A stretch of 64,000 bases of DNA. Origin: Atrichornis clamosus. Lineage: Eukaryota > Chordata > Aves > Passeriformes > Menuridae. Below are positions 24,965 to 37,966 of this stretch, piece by piece. Positions within the stretch are counted from its first letter, which is position 1, and every line of letters starts with the position of its first letter. Position numbers and translations under genes: made by a program. Where the stretch lies: positions 78,407-142,406 of the forward strand of contig WBMZ01015307.1 in the NCBI GenBank assembly GCA_013400975.1, given 5' to 3'. Under the pieces are notes generated by a model, which was given only the letters and a program-made list of their open reading frames with translations, was not told where the DNA came from and searched no databases.

Positions 24965-25490
24965 TTAAAACAAAAAAAATATGTTGATGGCACAAGTCAG
25001 GAGACTGCTGTGTGTCAGTGTACTGAGGTGTCCAGAGCACCTTGGGGTCTCTGAGGATTCCAGTGAGCGTGCTAAAGGGGGTGAGGGCGAGCTGCTCTCT
25101 GCCACCATCTCCTGGCCAGCCGCTGGGACACAAACTGCCTCTACTTCCTCTGCTGCCGGCTTTGCCAAGCCTATTGCCTCAACTGAGGGGACAATCCCAG
25201 CCGGTTTAAGCAAGCTCATACCGGAAAAACAGGGCATTTTAAAATTTCCAAAGGGCAACTGGACCTTAACAAGCTGATGTAGATGTATATTAAAGTGGAT
25301 GGTGCAAAATATCAGACTAAGGGAGCTGAAAGCTCTGTGATAAATCCAGAGCATTTAGTGGCTGGGAATTTAAGCTTGAAGTTAGGAGAAAGTGTTGTTT
25401 TCGTCAGTGATGATGACTCATGTTGTCAGGCAGTCCCGAATGCTCTAGGAATGTGTGTTACACAGAATGGCCACTGGACTTGAATTCCTG
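24965..25490. other. GC-raised segment of unknown identity
   Basis: The block at about 25010-25230 is clearly more GC-rich than its surroundings and has six or so CpGs. It carries a 129-codon minus-strand frame (24965-25354) and a 98-codon plus-strand frame (24981-25277). A second plus frame (25283-25483) follows in another register. Neither product resembles a family I know. It might be a decayed retrocopy, a non-coding exon or an unrecognised repeat. I see no poly-A tail or clean splice boundaries to decide between these. Confidence 0.3.
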
Positions 25491-28400
25491 CAGAATATGT
25501 ATATATTGAGAGAGGAAAAAGCTTCGTTTCAATAGTTAACACTTTCTAAATCCCAGTGTTAGTGTTAACAGCTGAACTTACTGCTTTATTATTGGGAAGC
25601 AGTGTTGTAAGACAGATTGGCATTGAAAGTGAAATTAGATTTGAAGTTTCATACTCTAGGTTAGATTTCTGGTTTTACCATAGACCTTTACCATTTGCAG
25701 AAATCTGTGATCTACAAAAGTGAGTTTAATGAAACTTCTTCTTCTTCTTACATCAGTGTTCGTGTAGATGACAACAAAGCACAATAGATTGATACTTGAT
25801 TTCTCTATAATTAATTGTGACAACAACGAACACATGGAGTGAACATACAAACTGAAACTGCCATCCTTCTGATTCCTTTCATTACTCAGGTTATTCCATA
25901 CTTTTATGTCTTTAGAGCAAGGAAATTATATTGCTGTTTGGTCATATGTTAAATTAATTGTGACAAGTTAAAATAGATGTTAAAGCAAGCATCCTACAAA
26001 TTAATTAATTGTTGATTAGTACAGTTTATATTTTTTCATAAGAAGAAGAATCTTTTATATTCTGAGTACAAATGAAAGTTAAATATTACCACATACTGGA
26101 AGGAATTTGTGTGTTGGAGATCATGTAAATGATATGATCTGTATTATGTAGAACCAAATTAATATGCATGCTTGTGTTTTAAACAAATGTGCAGCCATTT
26201 CTTGGAGATCTCATACCCAAATGCTTTTTCTTCAACTGAAAAAAAGAACATCAGAACCTCCATGCCTCAAAAGATTATTTTTTACATTATGCCAAAAAAT
26301 ATGCAATAGTCTGAAGTATATACTAGGATGTAGCATGTAGTTTATATGTGTACCACTGTGTCTGATACAAATGAATAAAAACTTACTAGAGAAAACCACT
26401 TGCCATGCCTGAAGCCTTTACAGTGAACAGTTTTACAGATCTCATTTTTCAGATCTGAATTTTATTTCAGAAGCTTTGCAGTATGCTGACTAATGAAGAA
26501 GTGAGAAAGAACAGAAAAGTTGTCTCAAAAAGAAAGAAACTTTCAACTGCTGTTTAGAAATATCGCACAAATCAGCATGTGGCTATACACCTGTGCGTAT
26601 CAAACACGAAAACAAATTGCATCCTTTTTTTGGATCACTTACTCAATGGTGTTAAATTTCTGACTTTTAGTTTCAACCAGGTAAGACGAGGTGGCCTGTT
26701 CAGCCCATGTTATTAAAGAAATTGGTTCGCCTATTTGATTTCATGTCATTGTAGTTCCAACCATTCATTTATTCAATAAACAGTTTGGTATGTTCTGAGA
26801 AATAATGAATATTGATTAAAAAATCGATCACTTATTAAGAAACAGTCTAGGGGAAATTGTTTATCCAATCAATTTTAATTTTTGATTTGTTATTTATATT
26901 TTCCAATTTAATCCACCCCTCCCTTAGGCTCCCAAACTACCAAGCGAATCTGGAGGAAGGGCAGAGAGATACTGGCAGCAACTGTGCAAAGAACAAAAAA
27001 CCTAATGCATTCATTTCTGATTAGACTGGTGGAAATAGGCCATAATAAAGGAGACTGTGATTGAGAACTGTGGATACATTACCTCATGCACCTTTGGCCA
27101 TTGGACTGAAACTTAGTAGGATTTATTAGGCTCTCTGCTTCCTACCTATTACATCAGTTAACTCTGACACTGTCAAAACACAATAGTTACAAAAATATTA
27201 CGTGTTTTCTCTGAGCTGGCAGAGATTCTGAGCATGGAGGCTGAATGCACAAGGCAGTGAGAGAAACTGTACAAGAGCTCTGGAACGTTTTATCTGTTCT
27301 CTTGATGAGACCTAAGCTGTGAACAGAGGTGCTGAATAGCCCTTTTGGCAAGGGAACAGACAAACCTATCTGATCTTTTTCGTCTGAATGTATGCACTAA
27401 TTCTAGTTTCATTGTTCATTACACTAATGAAGAAAACTGCCTTGATCCATACAGGCAGTAGATAAGGTATTGCTCCATCTCTGATGACTAGTTTAGTCTC
27501 TCTGGGATTTTTGTACACAAGTTGGCAAAATTTCATCTTTTAGTTCTACCTTTGAATTTGCCTGAGTGAGGAATCTTCCCTCTCCATCATTGTGTGTGAC
27601 CAAATGTAGTTCTCCTTTTTAGTAAAGCAGAGGTGTCCTAGCCTCTTCATATTTAAAGTCAGTATTAACTATGCTTTGATTACCTGATGTTCTCCTGTAC
27701 CTAACTTCTTGTCAGAATATTATTTTTCAAGAAATATAGAGATACATGTGTAAGAATGGGGGAAGTACTTTAGGGATTAAAAGTTTTCATAACGGATTTA
27801 AAGCAGATTTGCGTCTAGACACCTTTTTGGGACAGGCATGATACTATAATCAAGAAAATTCTTGTATATACATCTATCTGTTCTTTCATGGGGAAGGATG
27901 TGGAAACACTACCTGCAATCTGTCACACTGCTTTTGTGGGCCTTGAGCTGGTAAAGAAAAACTCACCTTCTTGTGAGCAACTGAAACTTGAGAATGCATG
28001 AGAAAGAACCAAATAGACAGAGGCAAAGGCCGGGGCTATGTGGTCTCAGATCTACAAGGGAAGGAGGGTGTCTTTTATGGAGGATATCCTACAAAAGGAG
28101 GAGATGCAGTCCTTGCATGTATTTCAGCCTTTGTGGAAACTCAAGACTCTAAGGTATGATTAGCAGTGTTAAGTAAACAAATCAAATTCAGGAGAGTAAA
28201 GGAAGAACTAATTTTTCTTTTCTTTTTAGCTCTGGTAAACAAGCATATTATATGGGAGTTGAAAGTTCAAATTATACATAAAAGCAAAACTACTGTTACC
28301 TGGCTTGTGTAGTCCTCCCGCCTTGTAAAATTCTGTGGGAAATTTTAACTGGCCATGCTTGTGATCTGTCTTATGGAGAGTTTGTAAATTGGCTTTATCC

Positions 28401-30826
28401 ATTATATTTCCTGTCATTATGCATGTTAATGACCTTCTCACTTTCCTCTTAATTGTATCTTCTTCCATCTGATTTGAAGGCAGATGAGGTATTGCCTTGC
28501 CTTTCATTTTATTTACGTTCATTCATGAAAGAACTGTAATCTGCTCTGTGATTGAAATTAAAAAATTCCATATTTTAAAATGTCATTTTTATGCTTAAAG
28601 AATACAGATTGTGGTGTAAGAAACCATGAACAGAATGAAGCTAAGTACAACATTTACATAAATGTTTTAAAATACTCAAAGATAGCAATATTTTGTTTTG
28701 CAACTCAGGAATGTACACAACAGGCTTCCCTAAGGTGTCTCATGGATCCAGTTCTACTCTCGGGTTATATAGCAGCAGATAGCACTGAAAAATTTTTGAC
28801 TGACACCAATTGAGAAGAGTTTGCAGGCAATTGGGAGATTAACTTTAGAATTCAAAAGATCTTGATAAGTATTGGGAGAAAACAAAAACAAGGTTTAATT
28901 ACAGGTTGCATCATCAGGACCCTCAGATTTAAAATCTGGGACAAAATTACTCCTTGAAGTTTGAGACCTGAGATTCAGTGCTCTACCTGAGTTTTGGTGA
29001 AGATAAAGACTTACGAAACAGAACAAACAAGCCCTCTTGAAACTCCTGGATTTACTTAGCTGAGAAAAGACTGAGGGGTGAAGAATACAAGTTTTAAACA
29101 ATTGCTACAAATAGGATAATGACCAGTTGTTTCCTATGTTCGGTAAATGCAGGGCAAGAGACACTTCTTCAGTCTGTAGGAAAAGAGATTTCTACTACAG
29201 ATAAGGAAAGACGAAATCTTTCATTCTGTGATGCTAATTGGGAGATGGGAGCAGCTATTTTAGGAGGCTGTGTAATTGTCATAATTTTTAAGAAGCCGAT
29301 TATACAGAAATGTACAGATTATACTTTATTTATATTAGACACTACTTCAAAGAGCAGAGCTGCACTGGTTGGCCTACTGAGCTTCTTTTCCTCCATTCCC
29401 TGATAGCATTCCTTGATTAGTTTAACTGTTGATGACTTCTCCCAGATTAAGTCTCTGAATAAGAAATGGTTAAATAATTTGTAGACTATAAATGAGTACT
29501 AGTACTACTACTACCCCTTTCATTTCATTCATTTCATTGCATTCTTCTATTTGGGGGCAGATGTATACATGGCATTAACAGACAGATCTGAGTATCTGAT
29601 AAGGGAAGATAAGATACATGGACAGTTTGGTACAGACCAAGTTAGACTCGGGTGTTTCTGTGTGTTTGTCGTAAGACTAACAGTGTGAAAAGTTGAATGC
29701 AAACACCCAGCCATTATTGCATGAAACCTTTATCTCCTGTAGATGTGATCACTATTAAAAATGGTAATCAATATCAGTTCTGCCTAAATTTTCATCTGAA
29801 GTGATGTCTGGGTAATCATTAAATATTCAGGAAGAGTAAGACAATACTGAATTGCTTCACACATCTGAAAAATGAACTGCATTCAGTGTAATACATTGGA
29901 AGAGACCACAGGAGAGTTGCACAGCCTTTCACCTTTCCAAAGGACACGTATTTCTATAGGTAACCATGAAAACAGATCTAGAGATTAAAGTTCTCTAAAC
30001 TTTCCTCCAAGATTGCAAAAGATTTTGATTAACTTAGAGCAGCAGTAAGCTTTATTTAAAGGTAAAGCCCAACACTGTATATATTTGCCAGTTCATGGCT
30101 AGTTAAATTTAATTGCATTACATTGCCACAAAACAAACATAACAGCCTGGAGAACTGTGTCCGCTGTGTTTATGTTAAAGAAAGCCACGAGTTTGAACTG
30201 AAAGTCTTGTAGAAAAGGAGTGACGATTAATTTTCTAGAGAAGCTGTTCTGAAAATCTTCCGTATACATTCGTGCCTCCCTCTCATGACTCTGCCAGTAC
30301 ATCTGGAAGGATTTTTCCCACAAGGACTCCCAGGTGTAATGCAGAATAGTCCTGTTACAGCCACTCCTGAGTATAAGCAGAGGCCTGTTCTGTTCAGAGC
30401 ATCAGGTTAAAGTGTAGTGTAGTTAACTGATGTTGCGATGATTTTGAGTAATTTCAATAAGTTATTTGTGTTAATTCCTTAGTGAAAATATGAAGAGGTT
30501 GTAAGAAAGCACATTTGTTACTGTTGAACAGCCTTGATTCATTAGGGCCCTGTGTGTCAGTCTCTATGTACTAAAGGAGTCTGGACCCCTTAACGTGTGA
30601 TATGACTGGTTGTGAATTGTTCTGATTTATCATATTTTCTGCATTATTCTAATCTTCTTGGTATGAATGGAATAGCATCCCCTTTTGCTTGATACCAAAG
30701 ACAAACATCAAGCTGTCCAGAAGATAGAGTGCCATTTTATTTGTCTTTTGCAATTCTTGATGGGATGGGCACAACATCAGCAAACACTCAAGAAAAAACC
30801 CCCTGACCCTCCAATTATTCTTGCTG
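25491..30826. other. Unique AT-rich non-coding DNA
   Basis: More than 5 kb without a recognisable gene or transposon. A weaker fused acceptor-donor motif lies at 26655-26686 (TTTCAACCAG|GTAAGA). Frames are under 100 codons. Confidence 0.5.
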
Positions 30827-30854
30827 ACATTTTTATAATAACATTTTTATAATA
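30827..30854. repeat. 14-bp perfect tandem duplication
   Basis: ACATTTTTATAATA occurs twice head to tail (30827-30840 and 30841-30854). It is probably a recent slippage or duplication event. Confidence 0.85.
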
Positions 30855-30929
30855 ATTTCCTTTCCAAGAAATATTGAGTCCTTTGTGTCAGAAGACAAAA
30901 AAAACCCAAAAAACCCAAAGAACAACTTC
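30855..30929. other. Short A/C-rich stretch
   Basis: It contains the A-rich run AAAAAAACCCAAAAAACCC near 30898. It is low-complexity with nothing else visible. Confidence 0.5.
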
Positions 30930-31330
30930 AAACTTTATTTAATTGCTATTTGGTCAGAACCTGAATTTTACAGTAGTCCTAATTTAAATTAAATTAGTGC
31001 TCAGAATGTTATGTTTTTCCCACTAGAATCCTTAAAATTTAAGCAAAGCATATTATACTAGAATCATTATGTTAAAATGGCTATTTATTATTGTTTTAAA
31101 CCAAATGGTTTGAACCAGCTTTATTCCCAGTCTTGCATTAAATATCATGCACACTGCTGCTGTGTAATTGTGGCTACACATTTAAGAATGTTCTTTATGT
31201 GTACAGAATGGAGAAAAATCATATTACCATGTTATTCAACATGAAAAACTATTAAAGCCTGCAATTCAAATATGCCTTTTTGAGACTACTGAATTAACGG
31301 AGTTAGATTAAAATATAAATGAACTTGTTA
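30930..31330. other. Candidate conserved non-coding element (AT-rich)
   Basis: A repeat-free AT-rich block with near-palindromic AAACCAAATGGTTTGAACC around 31098-31116 and several TTAAAT and TAAATTA cores. It is an enhancer-like texture only, with no direct evidence of conservation. Confidence 0.22.
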
Positions 31331-33439
31331 AGTAATACTTTATTTTCAAAACCTATTTCCTCTTTATATTATTTATACAGTTGGTGTGTTTGACCAAGAG
31401 AATTGATATATTGTCCTCGATAGGGTAAATATCCACTGTGATTACTCCTTTAATTGCCAGAGCAATCTCACTCCTTACAAATAAAGCACTATTTAAGAAA
31501 ATCAGTCCACTGTTGTTTCTCCAAGCACCATGCTGTATCCATAAGATGAGCCTGTCCTTCCTGTTTCTGTGTAAAATCATGAAGCTTATACTCAGTGCCT
31601 AGAGTAACTTTCTGCAAGCACAGTGTGTTAACCCACCCTTTTCCTCTGTGCCTGCGCCCTGTTAGACAGGAGGTTGCCAGGCTTTGCTGCCACCTGCTAG
31701 CACCAAGCTGTGCACAATGGATTCTTTGGAGTTCGTGGTTGAGTATCCTGATAACAAGATAAAAATAATGCATGGTGTTGAAAACATCAGAGGTTCAATT
31801 TAAACGGATGGAAAGTATAGTGTTTATTCACATTCCGAGGCACAAAACTCATATGTTCACTACACTCTTTGGGTGCTTAATAAGCTCAAGTCCCAATGAA
31901 TTGGTTCTTGACAGTTATGAATGGTAGACTGGCTGCATTAAAGCAATGAGGGAGCTAACAGCAGGTTTGCAACTGGGCTTGAATAAATCATCAACCAAAC
32001 ATATAACGGCATTGTAACAGTAGGCCAAAACCTCTCCAGCCATGTGATTGCTAGTTGCCAGGAGACCATGAATCTTGGGCATTCTGAAAATATTGAAATA
32101 ATTTTAGCTGTCTCAAATTTATAGAATCTCTGGAAAAATCTAATACATTCAAATATATTAAAATATAACTACTTTGTCAGGGTACATGTAAAGCTTTTAG
32201 ACAAAATACGGCTTTTTAACTAAAATAGGTTTTTTGCACATTGATTTTCTTTCTTTTGTATGATTTATAATGTATTTAGATAGAATATTTGCAAAGTGTG
32301 ATGTAGTATTTAAAATCTTGACTGCAGTAACTCAGTATCTCTAATGAACACATGCAAAATTATTGTTGGCCTCTTAGATGTCCATTCTGCCATCCCGTTT
32401 GCTTACATGGGTAACTTTATGCTTTAAAGTGGTTCTGTGGAGGTCAAATGCACTGGTTTTGTTTTCAAATTTAATCGCATTAATGAGCCTTTAAAAGCTG
32501 AGATCTAATACTCTGTTTGCAATTACATTCCCAGTAAAAAATTACGTCGGGGTAGAAGCATTGCATCAAATCCAGTCTTTTTTGTACCCTTTTTCAGAAG
32601 GAGTGTTGCCAGATGTGTATCTGTGCTATCCACAGATGCAATGCATAAGTGATAGGCCTGATTTACAGTGGGATTTTTAGGCTGTCTTCTAGTTTTGTGA
32701 ATTCAATGTTGAACTTGATTGAATTGGATTACACGGGTAGATGTTTAGTTGTCTGGTGTGTGGCCCCAACAAGAAGAGAGTCAGAATGACTCCTCATAGG
32801 CTGCTCATCTGGCTCACAAGCCATCCTCTGGAAAAGCAGCAACTAGTACTCACTACCAGAACTCCCTGCATAACTTGGGATAAGTGTGGGAGACCTCAGA
32901 GACTGCTCAGAACAGGTGAAAGATGGAGTTTTCTTTTCTCTTTCCAGGTTCTGCCACAAATTTTCTTTTGTTCGACTTCAGGCAGTTGCGTAGTTTTCCT
33001 AAGTTATAGGGAAGACTTCCCTTTCTTAAAAGAGTCAAGAGAAAGTTACTTGCTGATTGTAAGGCTATTTTATTTTGTGATTATAAGGCCACAATTCACT
33101 GTTAACTTAAACTAAAAAATACCAGGAAAAATACCTGATTCATGGAGTGTTAATTCATGGTGTATTTAAATTCTGCCTTAAGTAGATGTAATGAATATAC
33201 CGATGATACTCCTTTTGTGTCTTGAAATGTACAGACTAAAGAATTTCTTTCAACACAATATGTTTTTGCGAGAATTCAATCAACTGAGTTTTTGGTTTTC
33301 TTAGAAGAATTCCCTTTCTGTACGACTGCAACATCATAAAATAGGCACGAGGCAAAGCTTGGGAAAGAGAAATGAAGTGAGTGAAACTAAGGGCATGTGA
33401 AGAACAGTGACTATCCAGCAACAGCAGCAAAACAGTTTC
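31331..33439. other. Unique non-coding DNA
   Basis: No gene is identified. A 94-codon minus-strand frame (31489-31773) and a 124-codon plus-strand frame (32741-33115) have no recognisable domain. A strong acceptor-like tract, TTTTCTTTTCTCTTTCCAG, ends at 32947, but no matching donor defines an exon. Confidence 0.45.
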
Positions 33440-34480
33440 AATTTTCTGGATTATTAATTCAAATTCACACGCACATGCCAGTTAAAATTAAAGGCCTTTT
33501 TTTACGGCTCTAGTTTAAATTAAAGATTATATTCTGCTCCACAAGTCTGAATTAAATAGCTTATTTTGCACACCAAGCTCTCATTTTAAAGCTAATAAAG
33601 AAAAGACATAGCATGTACGTGCAAGCTTAAGACAGGAAGGGTCTAAATTACTACACCTGTTTCACTTGGGAGCTACTTTATTAGTGTTACAAAACTTGGC
33701 TTTCAATTTGGCAGTCAGAGGCACATTTAGAACAAGCATTTCTTTGTTTTGACAGAAAGGCTATGGTAAATGAATGACGTTTGAGCGAGGTGTGAAATGT
33801 GAAGGTACAAAATTAACTGGTAAGATAATTACTGTTCTAATTCTGCATAAACAAGCATTTTGAAAATCATTAATAGTTCAGGGAAATAATGTTAGTGATT
33901 AAATAAGGTAGTTTGCATCACTGAGCACAACTAAGCTGCTTTAATTACATTTGAAAGCAAGGGAAAGTAGCTAATTAAAATTAGCACAGGGTTCCTGAAT
34001 GACCAGCATTGCATTGTTGCCCTAACCTGTTTAATTGCTTGTTTATTAATAATATGTCTTTATTTTCCCCTCTTCTGCATTTAGCAAAATTATTAAAGAA
34101 GCTAAAATGTGTAAAGAGAATCTATATATATACTTATCAGAATATGCAATGCAGATGTAACCCAGGGAATTACTTACAAGGCAAGCCAACATCATTCAAA
34201 AGTCGTAACTTTTCTTCATATTAATAATGTTTTCTTCCTGAGTCACATTCCTATGTCAATCACGTCCATGGACAAGAAAAATGGTCTTTGGCACATCGCT
34301 GAATTGCAGTATTTTGTAGCTGCTTTATTTTTAAAATCGCTTGAATCGTTAGCTAAAATATAGGTAATAAATCTAAGAATAATCAATAATAAATTATGGA
34401 ACATATGAGCAACAAAACAATCTAAATTAGAAGAAAGCTTTATATTGTCTCAGCCTTTTTTTTAACACAACTTGTGCTAA
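33440..34480. other. Candidate conserved non-coding region (AT-rich, repeat-free)
   Basis: About 1 kb with no visible repeat and dense homeodomain-type cores: GCTAATTAAAATTAGC near 33970-33985 is itself a near-palindrome, and there are AATTAAA, TTTAATTACA and TTGTTTATTAAT. This texture is typical of deeply conserved gene-desert enhancers, but the call is inference. Confidence 0.28.
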
Positions 34481-35402
34481 ATTTACCATCTGCGATATGT
34501 AGGTCTGTTCTCAGTAAAGACAAAACTCAGTATCCCAAGGTTTCCAGCATATTTGTCCTTCAGTTAAGGAACATCTGTATTAGAGATCTGATTTTCTCTT
34601 CCTAGTCCCTCATGAGTTGTTTTAACTTCCACTTTATTGGCACAAACCTATAGGAAATAGTTGGGAGAGGTGTTAATCTACACTCTTGAAGCAAATATGC
34701 AACATAGTACAATGAAGACAACTAAAAATAGAGTAAAATGCTAATTTATTTTTTCATATTTAGCCATAATCAAGTCAAGTTAAAGTAGACATGATGTTTT
34801 CCACGTTGATTTAGTATTTATAGTGTACCTCTGATGTGAAAGGCTCAGATGCATAATAATTTACATACATATACATTTTAAACAGTAAAAATTCATAAAA
34901 ATGTTAAGTTCTATATGGAAAGGTAGCAGATCCCTATGAAAGCAGGTTAAATCATGGGAATTATGCTTATGGAACTGATAAGCAATTAAAATAAGGAGTT
35001 AATTTTAACTTCATGAATAGTAGAGAATATTCAGCAGACAGTACATATGTTATTTTATAGGTGCATATTTTTATGAACAAAGAGGAGGATTCTGCTCTGT
35101 ATTATAGGACAGTAAAGAAAGATGCGAGTAGCAGATCTCAATGAGTATTTCCTGCTTCAAGTCTACACAAACTATGTGATCAGCATTTTGAACCAAAGTA
35201 TGTGGTTCACAAATAACAAATAACTTTGAAGGTTGTAGAGAGGTAGTATTGGTACCGTTCAAGTGATTAGTGTGTCAAAGGGATACATGACAACTTTTGT
35301 AGTAATCAATGTAGTGTATAATTAATGGTGGCATTTGTCAATGGATAGATAGAGTTTTGGTATTATTTTTTAATTGCAAGATTCCTTGGCCTTTTGTTAG
35401 GT
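34481..35402. other. Unique non-coding DNA
   Basis: Nothing identifiable apart from AT-rich sequence. Confidence 0.5.
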
Positions 35403-35446
35403 CATGGTCATCACAATTATGATTAAAATCTTTCATTAACCTTTCT
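35403..35446 (+). repeat. Diverged duplicate segment, copy A
   Basis: This 44-bp segment (starting CATGGTCATCACAATTATGA) aligns without gaps to 37070-37113 at 36 of 44 positions, and all eight differences are transitions. A shared TTTAATTG lies 34 and 43 bases upstream of the two copies, hinting at a longer, eroded homology. I read it as an old dispersed repeat or a local duplication. Confidence 0.6.
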
Positions 35447-36239
35447 ATAATCTATTTCCTCAAATTACTATCTGTAAAAGTGTTAAAGCCACAAAACCCT
35501 CACTATATTAAAAAAGAGACCTGCAAAATTTATTGCACATTATTCCTTTCAGTGATGTAAATGATTCCTTTTCCTGTTTATCCTATTTCTATGACCACTT
35601 TTATCCATGTAGGGTTCTGGTAAAAGCGTTCTCGTAGATTTAAGTTGCAATGGTTTACAATTTTGCAGTCCTCAAAGGATCTACTCTACCCCTCCTTGGC
35701 AAGCCCCTGCTCCAGTTTTGGGATAGATCCCTTCCCACTTGCCATAGTCCACAGCCTGCAGTATTTTCAGCCTCAGAAGGAGTGCGGGCCTGCATTCAAA
35801 TACAGGAGCCTATTGCACGACATCTCTGCCGTGACGAGGTAACCTCACATGGATGGCAGTAACAACACACTGAGCTTTGCTCCTGCATCTACCCGAGCCT
35901 TACTGTAGTTCACCAGTCCCCACCCAAAACACGACTTACCCACCTGCTGCTACTGGGAACACATTTTCTCCTCCTTGGCACAAGGTATTTTTATCTTAGT
36001 TTTCAGAATATTTATATGATATGCAAATAATATTTCTAATATAAATTTTTAAGATGGGTGGCAAATCCAATTGTGCAAGACGTTTTTTATTTCATATGTC
36101 TTTTTGCTAGTTTTACTATAACCTGAAGAAGTTCTCGGCTTTGGGGAGTTTGTGATATTAAAGTATCTAAATAGACCAAAATCTCTTAATTGTTTAACTC
36201 TGAAATACCCTGGAGTTGTAGTTGTAAATGCTCTTAATC
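35447..36239. other. Unique non-coding DNA
   Basis: The part at about 35650-35960 is somewhat more GC-rich and includes a possible donor (GACGAG|GTAACC at 35839-35840), but no exon can be bounded. Confidence 0.4.
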
Positions 36240-36330
36240 CTATTTATAGAAATAATCCCACTCGGTCAAGGCACAGAGGAAACAGTGACTTGAACTAAGG
36301 TCTAGTGCATCCACATCTAATGTTTTTGCT
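36240..36330 (-). mobile_element. Possible L3/MIR-like ancient remnant, antisense
   Basis: The plus strand reads GGCACAGAGGAAACAGTGAC, then TTGAACTAAGGTCTAGTGC. This matches the antisense order of the L3/MIR tail (GGCACAGAG, GTGACTTG, CCAAGGTC, AGTGC). Only about 50 bases are convincing. It would be a very old insertion. Confidence 0.4.
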
Positions 36331-37069
36331 GGCCAGTACTGTCTTCCTCTGCAACCCTGGGCTTCTTGGTTTCCTTTTATCCTTAGTGAGGATATGAGAG
36401 CATACTACAGCAGAGTGAGCTCTTTATAGAGTAATTTATTCCTCTGAGATGTGCTAGCACTAGAAATACATTGCAATTGAATTTTATTGATATGGAGAAA
36501 GGGCCAATCCTAAAGTGTGATGAGATCCTGCAGGAGCTTTCAACTACTAAGATGTTTGCTTACAACCTAATAGAGGTAGAGAAATAAATGTTTGAAGCAA
36601 GATGATGTGACGGACTGATCTAGTGACAGACTTGCTTCTGGTATTTAGAGAGGCGAGTGAAGTACTTCCAGAATATACTGGAAGCCTTGTGTGGTAGAAC
36701 ATAGCTGCTAGGTGCTTGTAGTCTTTGTGGTAGAACTGGTATTTGCAGGGGAACAGGGATTTGATTGTACTTCATGTATTTATAATTTAAAATCAGAATG
36801 AAAACCAAGTAACTCCTGTATTTATAAACATAAACAGTTAAGGATACTAATTTGTGTGGCATCTACCTCTATTTAGCATTAATAAGAACACGGTAATCTT
36901 GCAGAACATCCCAACAGGGAGTCACAAGAACTTCTTAGTAGAGAGTGTTAACAGCAAGTGTGATCTGATTAACTGTGGCATTTCACTGTGTTATGGCAGT
37001 AGTGTTAAAGCAATGTGTTGAGGGGGTTTAATTGTTAAAACTGCCATTTTTCTTGCCCCTTTCCTTCAT
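36331..37069. other. Unique non-coding DNA
   Basis: No gene or repeat that I can name. Confidence 0.45.
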
Positions 37070-37113
37070 CATGGTCACTGCAATCATGACTGAAACCTTT
37101 CATTAACCTTCCT
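37070..37113 (+). repeat. Diverged duplicate segment, copy B
   Basis: The partner of 35403-35446, in direct orientation 1.67 kb downstream. It begins CATGGTCACTGCAATCATGA. The all-transition difference pattern suggests common origin followed by methylation-driven or neutral decay. Confidence 0.6.
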
Positions 37114-37659
37114 CAATTTAAGTCAATGCTTTGAGCTAATAGCATTAAAACCTGTGATGTACAAAAAGTATGTGCCATTTTACAGAGTGAAGTGCCTCAC
37201 CTCCCTGCTCTCTGTAGTTGGGGGAAAAGGTACAATACTTACTGGCTTCTTGAAAGCATGTTTTAAGGGCATGATTTTGAGCACTCTGAAGAGGGAGGCT
37301 TAAGATGTAAGTCATGGGTTTTTTCTCCTTTTACAACACAGATAAGCAGTGACAAACAGTGTTTTATGCTGATGAAGGGTATATAACTGGCGAAACGTGC
37401 CAGAAATACTAAGGCCAGGTGAGAGATGAAATAAAAATTAATTGGAGCACACAACATCACAAAGAGGTGGAAACCCCAGTTCTGGTGGGATAAGCAAGTA
37501 ACTGTATCATCCTAACACCAACAAATGACACAAACCACCTAACAAAGGCAGACTCTCTGCAGCCAGTCTGTGATCTGCACAGAAGCAGAAATTTGGAGAA
37601 AAGAGAGATTAGCAAAATTCTGAGTTGCGTTGGAAGGCTAGCAGTTTTTATAGTACATA

Positions 37660-37966
37660 GAGACACTGATCTCTTCTCTGTGGTGACCAGTGACCCATGA
37701 CAGGACTCGAGAAACAGCATAAAGCTGTGTCAGAGGAGGTTTAGGTTGGACATCAGGAAAAGGTTCGTCACCCAGAGGATGGTTGGGCACTGGAACAGGC
37801 TCCGCAGGGAAGTGGTCACAGCACCAAGCCTGTCCGAATTCAAGAAGCATTTGGACAATGCTCTCAGGTGCATGGGGGGATTTTTGGGGCTGCCCTGTGC
37901 AGAGCCAGTTGGACTTGGATGATCCTTATGGGTTCCTTCCAACTCAGGATATTCTATGATTCTATT
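37660..37966 (+). mobile_element. CR1 LINE 3' end, sense orientation
   Basis: A well-preserved CR1 3' terminus. Landmarks are GGTTTAGGTTGGACATCAGG (37739-37758), CACTGGAACAGGCTCCGCAG (37788-37807), GGACTTGGATGATCC (about 37911-37925), CCTTCCAACTCAGGATATTC, and the tail ATTCTATGATTCTAT ending near 37965. It is truncated at the 5' end near 37660, as most CR1 copies are. It is clearly younger than the copy at 8.5 kb because the 3' UTR blocks are nearly intact. Minus-strand frames here are shadows of the repeat. Confidence 0.93.

Noticed and set aside
37457..37942. Minus-strand frames over 37457-37942
   Set aside because: They are mostly antisense shadows of the CR1 3' end and encode nothing recognisable.
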